DNA from: Arthrobacter sp. StoSoilB19
Lineage (GTDB): Bacteria; Actinomycetota; Actinomycetes; Actinomycetales; Micrococcaceae
Assembly (NCBI RefSeq): GCF_019977275.1
Contig: NZ_AP024650.1
Coordinates: forward strand, 1,116,001 to 1,180,000
DNA length: 64,000 nt
Direction: 5' to 3'
The notes under the pieces were generated by a model. The model saw only the letters and a list, made by a program, of their open reading frames with translations, made no database searches and was not told the origin of the DNA. Positions 26,948-34,207 of this stretch are shown in pieces. The translations under genes were made by a program, and so were the position numbers. Within the stretch, counting starts at the first letter, position 1. Each line of letters begins with the position of its first letter.

Positions 26948-26975
26948 GGAGGGGCGGCGGCCATGCCGCCCCTCC
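26948..26975 (+). terminator. Intra-operon hairpin before the ABM gene
   Basis: GGAGGGGCGGC (26948-26958) and GCCGCCCCTCC (26965-26975) form a perfect 11-bp stem with a 6-nt loop, directly after the second dehydrogenase gene. It lacks a U-run. It may reduce, not stop, transcription of the last gene. Confidence 0.65.
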
Positions 26976-27007
26976 TGCCGGCACAGGAGCACCCCAGGAG
27001 GTAAAAA

Positions 27008-27334
27008 TTGGGACAGACAACGGTCAGCCAAGTAGAAGCGCAAGCCTGGCTAATGCCAGTGTTCACCGCAAAAGCAGGGCACGAAGCCGCGCTTCATGAA
27101 GCACTCCTGGGGCTTCAGTCCGCGAGCCGAAAAGACGCCGGATGCCTGGAATACACCGTCTTCTCCGATGATCAAAGGCCAGGTACCTTCATCCTTTTTG
27201 AAGGATGGGCCCGCCGCGACGACCTCGCAGCCCACAACGAAGAAGACCATGTAAAGGAATTCGTGAAAGGGGTGCAGTCACTGCTGGCCGAACCGTTCTC
27301 CGTAACCGCCATCACCCCGCTTACCTGGCACTAA
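27008..27334 (+). CDS. Antibiotic biosynthesis monooxygenase (ABM) fold protein
   Basis: The 108-residue protein is a ferredoxin-like ABM/YgiN-type domain (VFTAKAGHEAALHEALLGL, GCLEYTVFSDDQRPGTFILF, WARRDDLAAHNEEDHVKEFV). Such proteins are quinol or small-molecule oxygenases or simply dimeric binders. The TTG start is set by AGGAGGTAAAAA directly upstream; no ATG fits. It is the last gene of the LacI-controlled operon after an 11-bp hairpin. ABM proteins recur at the ends of sugar catabolic operons, where their role is unclear. Confidence 0.85.
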   Translation: MGQTTVSQVEAQAWLMPVFTAKAGHEAALHEALLGLQSASRKDAGCLEYTVFSDDQRPGTFILFEGWARRDDLAAHNEEDHVKEFVKGVQSLLAEPFSVTAITPLTWH

Positions 27335-27504
27335 ACGGCCCTCCAAACGCAGGGAAACAGGTAGTTGCAGCCCAAAAGACAGGTACCGGCCAACGGTGAC
27401 CGTGGGGTTGCCCGGTCTATAGACTCCGGCTTGAGCAGGTGATCTTCGTCAGGGTTGCACGAACGCCCCAGGACAGGATTTGCTCTCGAAACGGGGGAAG
27501 CGTG

Positions 27505-28818
27505 ATGCAGCTACTGAGTACGGGGTCCGGGCGATACCAGGGTTCACCTTCATCCGCTGCCCGCCTTCGCGGCCGGAGTGTGGCACTCATCGGGACGATC
27601 CTGGCGGCCCTCATGCTGGCGGGCAGTATCCCGGCAACCGCTGCGGCCACGGTGACCTCCACCATTCCGGTCGGCTCAAGCCCCAGGGACGCCGCGTTCA
27701 CCCCGGACGGATCGAAAGCCTACGTCACCAACTGGGAAGCCGGCACGGTGTCGGTCATTGATGTCGCGTCGGGCACGGTGGCTTCCACGATCCCGGTCGG
27801 GCCGTCTCCGCTGGGTGTTGCGGTGGCCCCGGACGGGTCGATTGTTTACGTCACCAGCGGGGATTCCGACATGGTGTCGGTCATCGATGTCGCGTCGGGC
27901 ACGGTGGCTTCCGCGATCCCGGTCGGGGCGGCTCCGTTCGCCGTTGCGTTTGCCCCCGACGGGGCGACGGCCTATGTCACCAGCGGCGGCAGCGGTTCAG
28001 GCACGGTGTCGGTCATCGATGTGGCCTCGGGCACGGTGGCTTCCACGATCCCGGTGGGGCCGCTTCCGAATGCCGTCGCGTTCGCCCCGGACGGGTCCAA
28101 GGCCTACGTCACCAACGGGCAGGACTCCAACATGGTGTCGGTCATTGATGTCGCCTCGGGCACGTGGACCTCCACGATCCCGGTCGGGTCATCTCCCACG
28201 GGCGTGGCGTTCACCCCGGACGGGTCAAAAGCCTACGTCGCCAACAACGAGGGCGACTCCGTATCGGTCATCGACGTTGCGTCGGCCGCGGTGACCTCCA
28301 CCATCCCGGTCGGGTTTGCCCCGGACAGCGTTGCCATTGCCCCGGACGGGTCGGCGGCCTACGTCACCAACTCCGCGGCCGACACGGTGTCGGTCATCGA
28401 CGTCGCGTCCGGCGCGGTGACCTCCAGCATCACGGTCGGGACGCATCCGACCGGTGTTGCGGTCTCCCCGGACGGGTCGGCCGCCTACGTCGTCAACACC
28501 TCGTCCAACACGGTGTCGGTCATCACCGTGGACGCAGCACCCCTGGTGTTCACCGCGGCCACACCGCCCACCAAGGCGAACACGCGGAGCGCCTACAGCT
28601 ACACGTTCGCCGCCACGGGTGCCCCGGCCCCGACGTTCCATGTGTCCTCCGGTGCACTGCCTGCAGGCCTGGGCCTGGACGCCGCCACGGGTGTCCTGTC
28701 CGGAACCCCGGCCAAGGCCGGCAAGTTCACGTTCAGGGTCACGGCCGCCAACGGGGTCAGCCCCCATGCGGTCACGGACCGCATCACAATCACCGTGACC
28801 AAGGCGAAGGCCCGCTGA
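27505..28818 (+). CDS. Secreted YVTN beta-propeller protein with C-terminal Ig-like domain
   Basis: The ATG at 27505 follows GGGGGAAG and gives 437 residues; the frame is open upstream, but those residues spoil the signal peptide. After a Sec signal (SVALIGTILAALMLAGSIPATAAA) come seven 41-44-residue blades with the pattern STIPVG, PDGSKAYVTN, TVSVIDVASG. A putative Ig-like domain follows (LPAGLGLDAATGVLSGTPAK). Seven blades make one closed propeller. The protein is exported and probably binds cell-wall or extracellular ligands. The repeats are also close at DNA level, so copy number may vary by recombination. Confidence 0.88.
   Translation: MQLLSTGSGRYQGSPSSAARLRGRSVALIGTILAALMLAGSIPATAAATVTSTIPVGSSPRDAAFTPDGSKAYVTNWEAGTVSVIDVASGTVASTIPVGPSPLGVAVAPDGSIVYVTSGDSDMVSVIDVASGTVASAIPVGAAPFAVAFAPDGATAYVTSGGSGSGTVSVIDVASGTVASTIPVGPLPNAVAFAPDGSKAYVTNGQDSNMVSVIDVASGTWTSTIPVGSSPTGVAFTPDGSKAYVANNEGDSVSVIDVASAAVTSTIPVGFAPDSVAIAPDGSAAYVTNSAADTVSVIDVASGAVTSSITVGTHPTGVAVSPDGSAAYVVNTSSNTVSVITVDAAPLVFTAATPPTKANTRSAYSYTFAATGAPAPTFHVSSGALPAGLGLDAATGVLSGTPAKAGKFTFRVTAANGVSPHAVTDRITITVTKAKAR
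27649..28530 (+). repeat. Seven tandem ~126-bp repeats coding for YVTN blades
   Basis: Each unit has the recurring DNA words GTGTCGGTCAT and TCCACGATCCCGGTCGGG and codes for one propeller blade. Units 2 to 4 are the most alike. The similarity at DNA level exceeds what protein constraint needs, so recent duplication or gene conversion is likely. Confidence 0.85.
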
Positions 28819-28860
28819 GCGGACACGCCACGGTCGGTCGAAAAGACGCCTAAGGCTTTG

Positions 28861-28921
28861 CGGGCGGACGCCCGTTATGGAAGGAAGGAAGGACGACGGC
28901 GGGACGCAAGTGCCGCCGTCG
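28861..28921. terminator. Dispersed double-hairpin terminator element
   Basis: A first hairpin CGGGCGGACGCCCG (28861-28874) is followed by a second, CGACGGCGG (28894-28902) with CCGCCGTCG (28913-28921). The second part, from 28883, matches 18159-18197 with one mismatch, and the first matches 15788-15801 exactly. It lies 42 bases after the YVTN gene and before the subtilase gene. Confidence 0.75.
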
Positions 28922-29021
28922 TTCCTCCTGCCCTGCCTGCTGGCCACAGCCCGGGTGGCCGGGAAAATATCAAGGGGCTTTCCCCCTATCCAGCCGGGCC
29001 ATGCGCGCGGAAGATAAGCCC

Positions 29022-30275
29022 ATGAAAAAGCTTGTGCTGGCGAGCTTCGCCGCCCTTCTCCTGGTTATTGGCTCCTTTCTGGGCGGTGTGGTCCCCGGCA
29101 ATGCCGCGGCCGACCCTGCCATCACTGGAGGGCAGATCCTGGTCAAGTTCCGCGACAATGCCGCCGCCGCGGGCGCCCTTAGATCGCACGGGCTGACCGA
29201 CGGGCCCGACGTCGGCAGCACCGGCGCGCACCTGATCACCGTGCCGGCAGGGAAGGAGCTGCAGCTGGTCGAAGCGCTGGGCCGGAACCCCGCCGTGGAG
29301 TACGCCGAACCGGACTATGTGGTCACTCCGGCTTCGGACGACACCTACTTCCCCAGCCAGTACGCGCTGCAGAACACAGGCCAGTCGTTCACGAATACCG
29401 CCGGTACGGTGACCGTTCCCGCGGGCAAACCTGACGCCGACGTGGACGCCGTCGAGGCCTGGACCGTCACCACCGGCACCGGGATCCGGGTGGCTGTCCT
29501 CGACTCCGGCGTCGCGATGGACAACCCCGACATCAACCCGAAGGTCGTGGCGCGGACCAACTTCACCACGTCCAGGAGCAACGACGACAACTACGGCCAT
29601 GGAACCCACGTCGCCGGAATCGTTGCCGCCACCGCCAACAACGGCATGGGTGTGGCCGGCGTGTGCCCGGGATGCAGCATCCTGGCCGGGAAAATCCTCA
29701 GCGACACGGGGATGGGATCAAGCTCAGGCCTGGCGAACGGCATCAACTGGGCCGTCAAGAACGGCGCGAAGGTCATCAACATGAGCCTGGCGGTCGGCGC
29801 GTCAACCACCCTGGAAACTGCGGTCAATAATGCCTGGAACGCGGGTGTGGTGCTGGTTGCTGCGGCCGGCAACGGTGGGAACACCTCCATGAATTACCCG
29901 GCCGCGTACGCCAATGTCATTGCCGTGGGCGCAACCGACAACAACGACACGAAGGCGACATTCTCCACCTATGGCACGTGGGTGGACGTGGCGGCGCCGG
30001 GGGTCAGCGTTTACTCCACCTTCCCCAACCACCGGTTTACCCTCGCCAGGGAGTACAACCGTTCCCAGGGGTATGACATCGGCAGCGGCACCTCGATGTC
30101 CTCGCCTGTTGTCGCCGCGGTGGCCGCGCTCGCCCGCAGTGCCAACCCCGGCGGCACCACCTCGGACATCCGCGCCAAGGTCGAATCCACCACCGACGCG
30201 GTTGGCGACATCGGGAAGGACTGGGCCCATGGCCGGGTTAACGCCTGCAGAGCGGTCGGGGCGCTAGGTTGTTGA
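29022..30275 (+). CDS. Secreted S8 family serine protease (subtilase)
   Basis: The 417-residue pre-pro-enzyme starts at ATG 29022 after GGAAGATAAG. A Sec signal peptide (KKLVLASFAALLLVIGSFLG) and an I9-like propeptide (QILVKFRDN to VEYAEPDYVV) precede the catalytic domain. The triad is visible: Asp in VAVLDSGVA, His in NYGHGTHVAG, Ser in GTSMSSPVVAA, and the oxyanion Asn in AAAGNGG. Paired Cys (VCPGCS and near the C-terminus) suggest disulfides. It would be a secreted endopeptidase for nutrient peptides. No cell-wall anchor is seen. Confidence 0.92.
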   Translation: MKKLVLASFAALLLVIGSFLGGVVPGNAAADPAITGGQILVKFRDNAAAAGALRSHGLTDGPDVGSTGAHLITVPAGKELQLVEALGRNPAVEYAEPDYVVTPASDDTYFPSQYALQNTGQSFTNTAGTVTVPAGKPDADVDAVEAWTVTTGTGIRVAVLDSGVAMDNPDINPKVVARTNFTTSRSNDDNYGHGTHVAGIVAATANNGMGVAGVCPGCSILAGKILSDTGMGSSSGLANGINWAVKNGAKVINMSLAVGASTTLETAVNNAWNAGVVLVAAAGNGGNTSMNYPAAYANVIAVGATDNNDTKATFSTYGTWVDVAAPGVSVYSTFPNHRFTLAREYNRSQGYDIGSGTSMSSPVVAAVAALARSANPGGTTSDIRAKVESTTDAVGDIGKDWAHGRVNACRAVGALGC

Positions 30276-30313
30276 CCCTTCCGGCGGCGTGGAGCCCGTT
30301 GTAGGGTCGTGGC

Positions 30314-31162
30314 GTGATCGTCCCCGATATTTCCCAGAACGCCGTGGCGGTGGCGGATCACTACGACGAGCTCGATCCCATCTATCGCCGGGTGTGGGGG
30401 GAGCATGTCCATCACGGCCTCTGGGTGACCGGCCATGAGACACCCGGCGAGGCCGTCGAGGCGCTGGTTGATACAGTTGGCGACCGGCTGGGGCTTCTGC
30501 CCGGGCAGGCGTGCATCGACATCGGCTGCGGTTACGGCTCCACAGCGAGGCGGCTCGCAGTGACACGAGGTGTCCGGGTCACCGGCTTCACGCTGTCCGC
30601 TGAGCAGGCCCGCTACGCCGCTGCGCATCCCGTACCGGACGTGGACATCCAGGTCCGCGACTGGCTCGCCAACGGGCTTGCTGACGCTTCGGCCGACGCG
30701 GCCTGGGCAATCGAGTCGAGCGAGCACATGGTCGATAAACCCAGGTTCTTCGCCGAGGCACACCGCGTGCTGTCACCCGGCGGCCGCTTCGTCATCTGCG
30801 CGTGGCTCGCCGAGACCGATGCCAGCGGGTGGAAGGTCCGCCACCTGCTGGAGCAGATCTGCCGCGAAGGGCGCCTGCCGTCGATGGGCACGCGCGAGGA
30901 GTACGAGGCGATGGCAAGGGCGGCGGGCTTTACGGTCACCGGCTATGAGGATGTCAGCAGCCGCGTCGCCCGGACCTGGCCGATCTGCGCCGGCCGGCTC
31001 GTGAAGTTGCTGCTCACCGACCGCGAAACGCGGCGTCTCGCCCTGAGCGCACGAAACCGCAACTCGTTTCTGGGCATTCCCCGCCTGATCCTGGCCTACC
31101 GCACCGGTGCGATGCGATATGGCATATTCACGCTCGCCAAGGCTGCGGAGAGCGGGCCGTAG
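30314..31162 (+). CDS. Class I SAM-dependent methyltransferase, tocopherol/sterol methyltransferase-like
   Basis: The 282-residue protein has motif I ACIDIGCGYGSTARRLA, then VTGFTLSAEQARYA and LSPGGRFVICAWLAE. The early segment DHYDELDPIYRRVWGEHVHHGLW resembles gamma-tocopherol and other small lipid-type methyltransferases. It would methylate a small hydrophobic molecule with SAM; the substrate is unknown. The GTG start follows GTAGGG. The gene starts 38 bases after the protease gene and ends convergent to the HNH gene, with no partner in an evident operon. Confidence 0.85.
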   Translation: MIVPDISQNAVAVADHYDELDPIYRRVWGEHVHHGLWVTGHETPGEAVEALVDTVGDRLGLLPGQACIDIGCGYGSTARRLAVTRGVRVTGFTLSAEQARYAAAHPVPDVDIQVRDWLANGLADASADAAWAIESSEHMVDKPRFFAEAHRVLSPGGRFVICAWLAETDASGWKVRHLLEQICREGRLPSMGTREEYEAMARAAGFTVTGYEDVSSRVARTWPICAGRLVKLLLTDRETRRLALSARNRNSFLGIPRLILAYRTGAMRYGIFTLAKAAESGP

Positions 31163-31179
31163 CCCGCACGCCAACTGCC

Positions 31180-31755
31180 TCAGGGCAGCGGCTGCCGTTC
31201 GCCCACGCTGACGGAGGACGACGGCGGCAGGTACTCACGCCGTCGTCGTTCCATCCGCCGCTGCTGGCCCGGAGACGGAATATGCGCACGCTTGGCCCGG
31301 TTGCACCTGGCGCAGGCTGCCACGAAGTTCTGCAGACTGGTGGAACCGCCCTTGGACCACGGGTAAAAGTGGTCGCCGTGCTCGGCCGGGCGGCCGCAGC
31401 GACGCCCAAACCCGGCTTCCAGCTCGCATAGCCCGCCAGCGCGGGCCATCCCTTCGCGGCGCTGCTGGCGGGTGAAGCGCCGCACGGGATCCCGGCGTCG
31501 TAGGTCCCGGCTGGTGATGATGGCGGCCGCAATGCCAAGAACGACGGCGGCCACGCCGGGGACAGTGACTGCGGCGACGACGCCGTCGAACAGGCTGCGC
31601 AACACCCCGGCGGCGGAGGACGCTCCCGCTCCCGCAGCCGGAGCTGCCTTCGACATGAGCGCTGACATCACCGCGACAGCGAGCCATACCATCACCGCTG
31701 AATACGCCAGGCGAAGCCCCTGCCGGGTCCAATAGATGCGGCTGAGTTCCGGCAT
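31180..31755 (-). CDS. Membrane-anchored HNH endonuclease domain protein
   Basis: ATG 31755 with GGGGGG upstream gives 191 residues; the frame is open further upstream without support. Two transmembrane helices (LAYSAVMVWLAVAVMSALM and VAAVVLGIAAAIITS) come first. A short basic linker precedes an HNH domain with two Cys pairs (CELEAGFGRRC and CARCNRAKRA) around HGDHFYPWSKGGS and a conserved Asn. The zinc-ribbon HNH would face the cytosol. HNH proteins cut DNA; membrane tethering is unusual and could point to a role against incoming DNA, which is speculation. It stands alone on its strand. Confidence 0.8.
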   Translation of the reverse strand: MPELSRIYWTRQGLRLAYSAVMVWLAVAVMSALMSKAAPAAGAGASSAAGVLRSLFDGVVAAVTVPGVAAVVLGIAAAIITSRDLRRRDPVRRFTRQQRREGMARAGGLCELEAGFGRRCGRPAEHGDHFYPWSKGGSTSLQNFVAACARCNRAKRAHIPSPGQQRRMERRRREYLPPSSSVSVGERQPLP

Positions 31756-31920
31756 AGATCCCCCCTGTTTTGTTCGCCGGAAGCCCCCGATCCCGGTCGT
31801 CCAGGAAATCGTATAGGCCGGGTGGGAGCGGATGTCCCAGGTTTTACCGAGTTTTTGCTGAACTTCCCCGATCAGGGGCAGCCGCCGTCGGAAGAAGTAA
31901 CCGTCTGTAAGGATGGACCC

Positions 31921-32421
31921 ATGAATGAGAGCAGCATCCTCCAGCACCAGGAATCTGTCACCGTCAAGGCATCAGCCGAGACCCTCTACGACCTGGTTTC
32001 CGACATCACCCGCACGGGCGAGTGGAGCCCGGTCTGCACGTCGTGCTGGTGGGACGACCAGGAAAGCGCGGGCCAACCCGGCGCCTGGTTCACCGGGCAT
32101 AACGAGCTCCCGAACCGGACCTGGGAGACCCGCTCGCAGGTGGTGGCTGCCGAACGCGGCCGCGAGTTCGCCTGGGTGGTGGGCGGCAGGTTCGTCCGCT
32201 GGGGCTTCACCCTCACCCCGGCAGCAGACGGAACCGTCCTGAGCGAGTCGTGGGAATTCCTGCCGGAGGGAATAGCCATGTTCAAGGAGAAGTACGGTGA
32301 GGTGGCTGACGCCCAGATCGCCGACCGCACCCAGCAGGCCATGGACGGCATTCCGACAACGCTCGCGGCTATCAAGCGGATTGCGGAGTCCATCGAGTCA
32401 CACGAGGAAGTCAGGTCCTAG
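31921..32421 (+). CDS. SRPBCC family protein (polyketide cyclase/dehydrase fold)
   Basis: The 166-residue protein is an SRPBCC hydrophobic-pocket fold (SVTVKASAETLYDLVSDITR, GEWSPVCTSCWWDD, GFTLTPAADGTVLSESWEF). Members bind or transform small hydrophobic ligands. AAGGATGG precedes ATG 31921; the frame is open 33 codons upstream without a ribosome site. It is divergent from the HNH gene and convergent with the YCII gene. Confidence 0.8.
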   Translation: MNESSILQHQESVTVKASAETLYDLVSDITRTGEWSPVCTSCWWDDQESAGQPGAWFTGHNELPNRTWETRSQVVAAERGREFAWVVGGRFVRWGFTLTPAADGTVLSESWEFLPEGIAMFKEKYGEVADAQIADRTQQAMDGIPTTLAAIKRIAESIESHEEVRS

Positions 32422-32438
32422 GACCGGATTTGCAGGCC

Positions 32439-32741
32439 TCATGGCCGGACGGGCGCGGCCGCCTCTTTCCCGAGCACCGTTGTCCAGGGGCGGGCGGTCC
32501 AGGACGTCACGACGCCAGCTTTGACGTAGGGATCGGCGGCTGCAAAGGCCTTTGCCGCCTCGAGTGCGTTCTCGCCGGTGAAGATCAGCAACCCGGTGAA
32601 GGGTCCGTCACCAACGGCCCCGCCCAGCAGAAGCTCGCCGCGTTCCACTGCTTCCCAGCCCGCCTTGAGGTGGTCTGAACGGTATTGTTCGCGGGTCTGA
32701 AGGTAGTTGTCCTCGTAGGTGTATTCGAGCACGGCGTGCAT
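32439..32741 (-). CDS. YCII-related domain protein
   Basis: The 100-residue protein has the YciI pattern: VLEYTYEDNYLQTREQYRSDHL with the conserved His, then GGAVGDGPFTGLLIFTGENA and ADPYVKAGVV with the conserved Asp-Pro. YciI-type proteins are small ferredoxin-like enzymes or binders with a His-Asp active pair. It lies 68 bases after the M20 deacylase gene on the same strand and may be co-transcribed with it. Confidence 0.8.
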   Translation of the reverse strand: MHAVLEYTYEDNYLQTREQYRSDHLKAGWEAVERGELLLGGAVGDGPFTGLLIFTGENALEAAKAFAAADPYVKAGVVTSWTARPWTTVLGKEAAAPVRP

Positions 32742-32809
32742 GTGGTTCCGTCCATTTCGTTGAGTGGTTTCGCTCGTTGTAGAAGTAGCGTACCCATGGC
32801 TGGCGCTGT

Positions 32810-34102
32810 TCAGGGCTCCGAATGGACCCCGGGCTGTTCGTGGATGCCGCACCAGCCGGCGATGAACAGGGCGATGCTCTTGGTGATCCGGCGAATGGAT
32901 TCGACCGAGACCCGCTCGTCGAACCCGTGGATCGACTCTGAAACGGGGCCGTAGACCAGCGCCGGCGTATCGGCATAGAGCGTGAAGACCCGGCCGTCGA
33001 GGTAGCCCGGCGTGGTGAAGCTTTTCAGTTCACTGCCGTACACCTGCTCATGGGTGCGCTCCAGCATGGCCTCCGCTGCACTCCCGGGCTCCAGCACATA
33101 GCCCTCGGAGAAGAAACCTGTCTTCACGCCCACCGCATTGATCGGAGCAGGCCCACCGCCCAGGGAGGCAAGGCAGTCCTGAAGTTCAGCCCATGCCTGC
33201 TCCGCGGGGATGCCGGGATATATTGCCGCGCGCACGTCGAACTCGCACCAGGCCGGGACGCTGGAGGGCCAGTCCCCGCCCTGGATGCCGCCGAAGTTGA
33301 AGTTGATGGGGTGCTCCAGGTCTTCGAAGTAGCGGTGCTGTCCGCGGTCCGCATTCCACTTCTCTTCGACCTCCCGCAGCGCAGAGATTGCCGTATACGC
33401 TGCGTCGATGGCGTTGAAGCCGGTGCCCATCTCACGGGGATGGGTCGGATTCCCGGTGACCCTGACCCTGAACCAGAGCACGCCGACGTTGGCGCGCACC
33501 AGCATGTCTTCTTCTGGTTCGGGGATGATGACGGCGTCGGCACGATAGCCGCGCATCAGGGCGGACAGGGAGCCGTTGCCTGTGCATTCCTCCTCGACGA
33601 CGGACTGGAAGTGAATGCGGCCGGCGGGCTCGAACCCCGCCGCGCGGACGGCGTCGAAGGCGAAGAGGTTGGCTGCGAGACCTGCTTTCATGTCTCCGGC
33701 GCCGCGGCCATACATCCATCCGTCGATGATGGGGGCGTCCCAAGGGTAGCGGGACCAGGACTCGGACGGACCCTCGGGGACGACGTCGATGTGGCCGTTA
33801 AGGATAAGGGATCGGCCCTGCTCGGAGGCTGGACGGTACGTGCCCACCACGTTAGTCATGCCCGCATAGGAAACCGTTGTGGGCCCGTAGCCCTCATGGG
33901 CGGACAGGTCATCGGCGTCCAGCTCCCACCGGTCCATCTCCAGGCCACGGCCTGCCATGGCCGCATGCATCAGGTCCTGGGCGCTGCCCTCCCGGGTGCG
34001 CAGCGACGGGTGCTTGACCAGGTCCTGGGTGAAGGTCAGCTGGGCATCGAAGGCGGCGTCGACGGCCTCCAGGATGCGGAGTGTTTGGTCGTCACTGAGC
34101 AA
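32810..34102 (-). CDS. M20 family ArgE/DapE-type deacylase
   Basis: The 430-residue metallopeptidase-fold enzyme has all M20 zinc motifs: LILNGHIDVVPEG, YGRGAGDMKAGLAANL, SVVEEECTGNGSL with the catalytic Glu-Glu, IIPEPEE, and the last His ligand in SESIHGFDERV. It would remove an acyl or carbamoyl group from an amino acid or similar compound. The start is TTG with AGGAGACAAAA. A 15-bp hairpin lies 17 bases upstream, between this gene and the MHS symporter gene. With the PucR cluster it probably serves nitrogen compound use; the substrate is open. Confidence 0.88.
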   Translation of the reverse strand: MLSDDQTLRILEAVDAAFDAQLTFTQDLVKHPSLRTREGSAQDLMHAAMAGRGLEMDRWELDADDLSAHEGYGPTTVSYAGMTNVVGTYRPASEQGRSLILNGHIDVVPEGPSESWSRYPWDAPIIDGWMYGRGAGDMKAGLAANLFAFDAVRAAGFEPAGRIHFQSVVEEECTGNGSLSALMRGYRADAVIIPEPEEDMLVRANVGVLWFRVRVTGNPTHPREMGTGFNAIDAAYTAISALREVEEKWNADRGQHRYFEDLEHPINFNFGGIQGGDWPSSVPAWCEFDVRAAIYPGIPAEQAWAELQDCLASLGGGPAPINAVGVKTGFFSEGYVLEPGSAAEAMLERTHEQVYGSELKSFTTPGYLDGRVFTLYADTPALVYGPVSESIHGFDERVSVESIRRITKSIALFIAGWCGIHEQPGVHSEP

Positions 34103-34118
34103 TTTTGTCTCCTAACGA

Positions 34119-34151
34119 AACGGGGAGCCGTCCGGTGGACGGCTCCCCGTT
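34119..34151 (-). terminator. Strong hairpin between symporter and deacylase genes
   Basis: AACGGGGAGCCGTCC (34119-34133) and GGACGGCTCCCCGTT (34137-34151) form a perfect 15-bp stem with a 3-nt loop. On the minus strand it follows the symporter gene and is succeeded by TTTCG, right before the Shine-Dalgarno of the deacylase. It can terminate the symporter message or tune deacylase expression. Confidence 0.8.
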
Positions 34152-34207
34152 CTGGTGGTTGAGCATTCGAAAGAGAGTAAAGCTTGGGCTACTGTCTGCG
34201 GCCGGCC

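Noticed and set aside
25699..27066. 455-codon minus-strand frame opposite the second dehydrogenase
   Set aside because: It is a shadow with Asp/Gly/Val-rich antisense composition and no ribosome site.
27649..28530. Tandem repeats considered as a CRISPR or satellite array
   Set aside because: The units are about 126 bp, in frame, without spacers, and code for a standard YVTN propeller.
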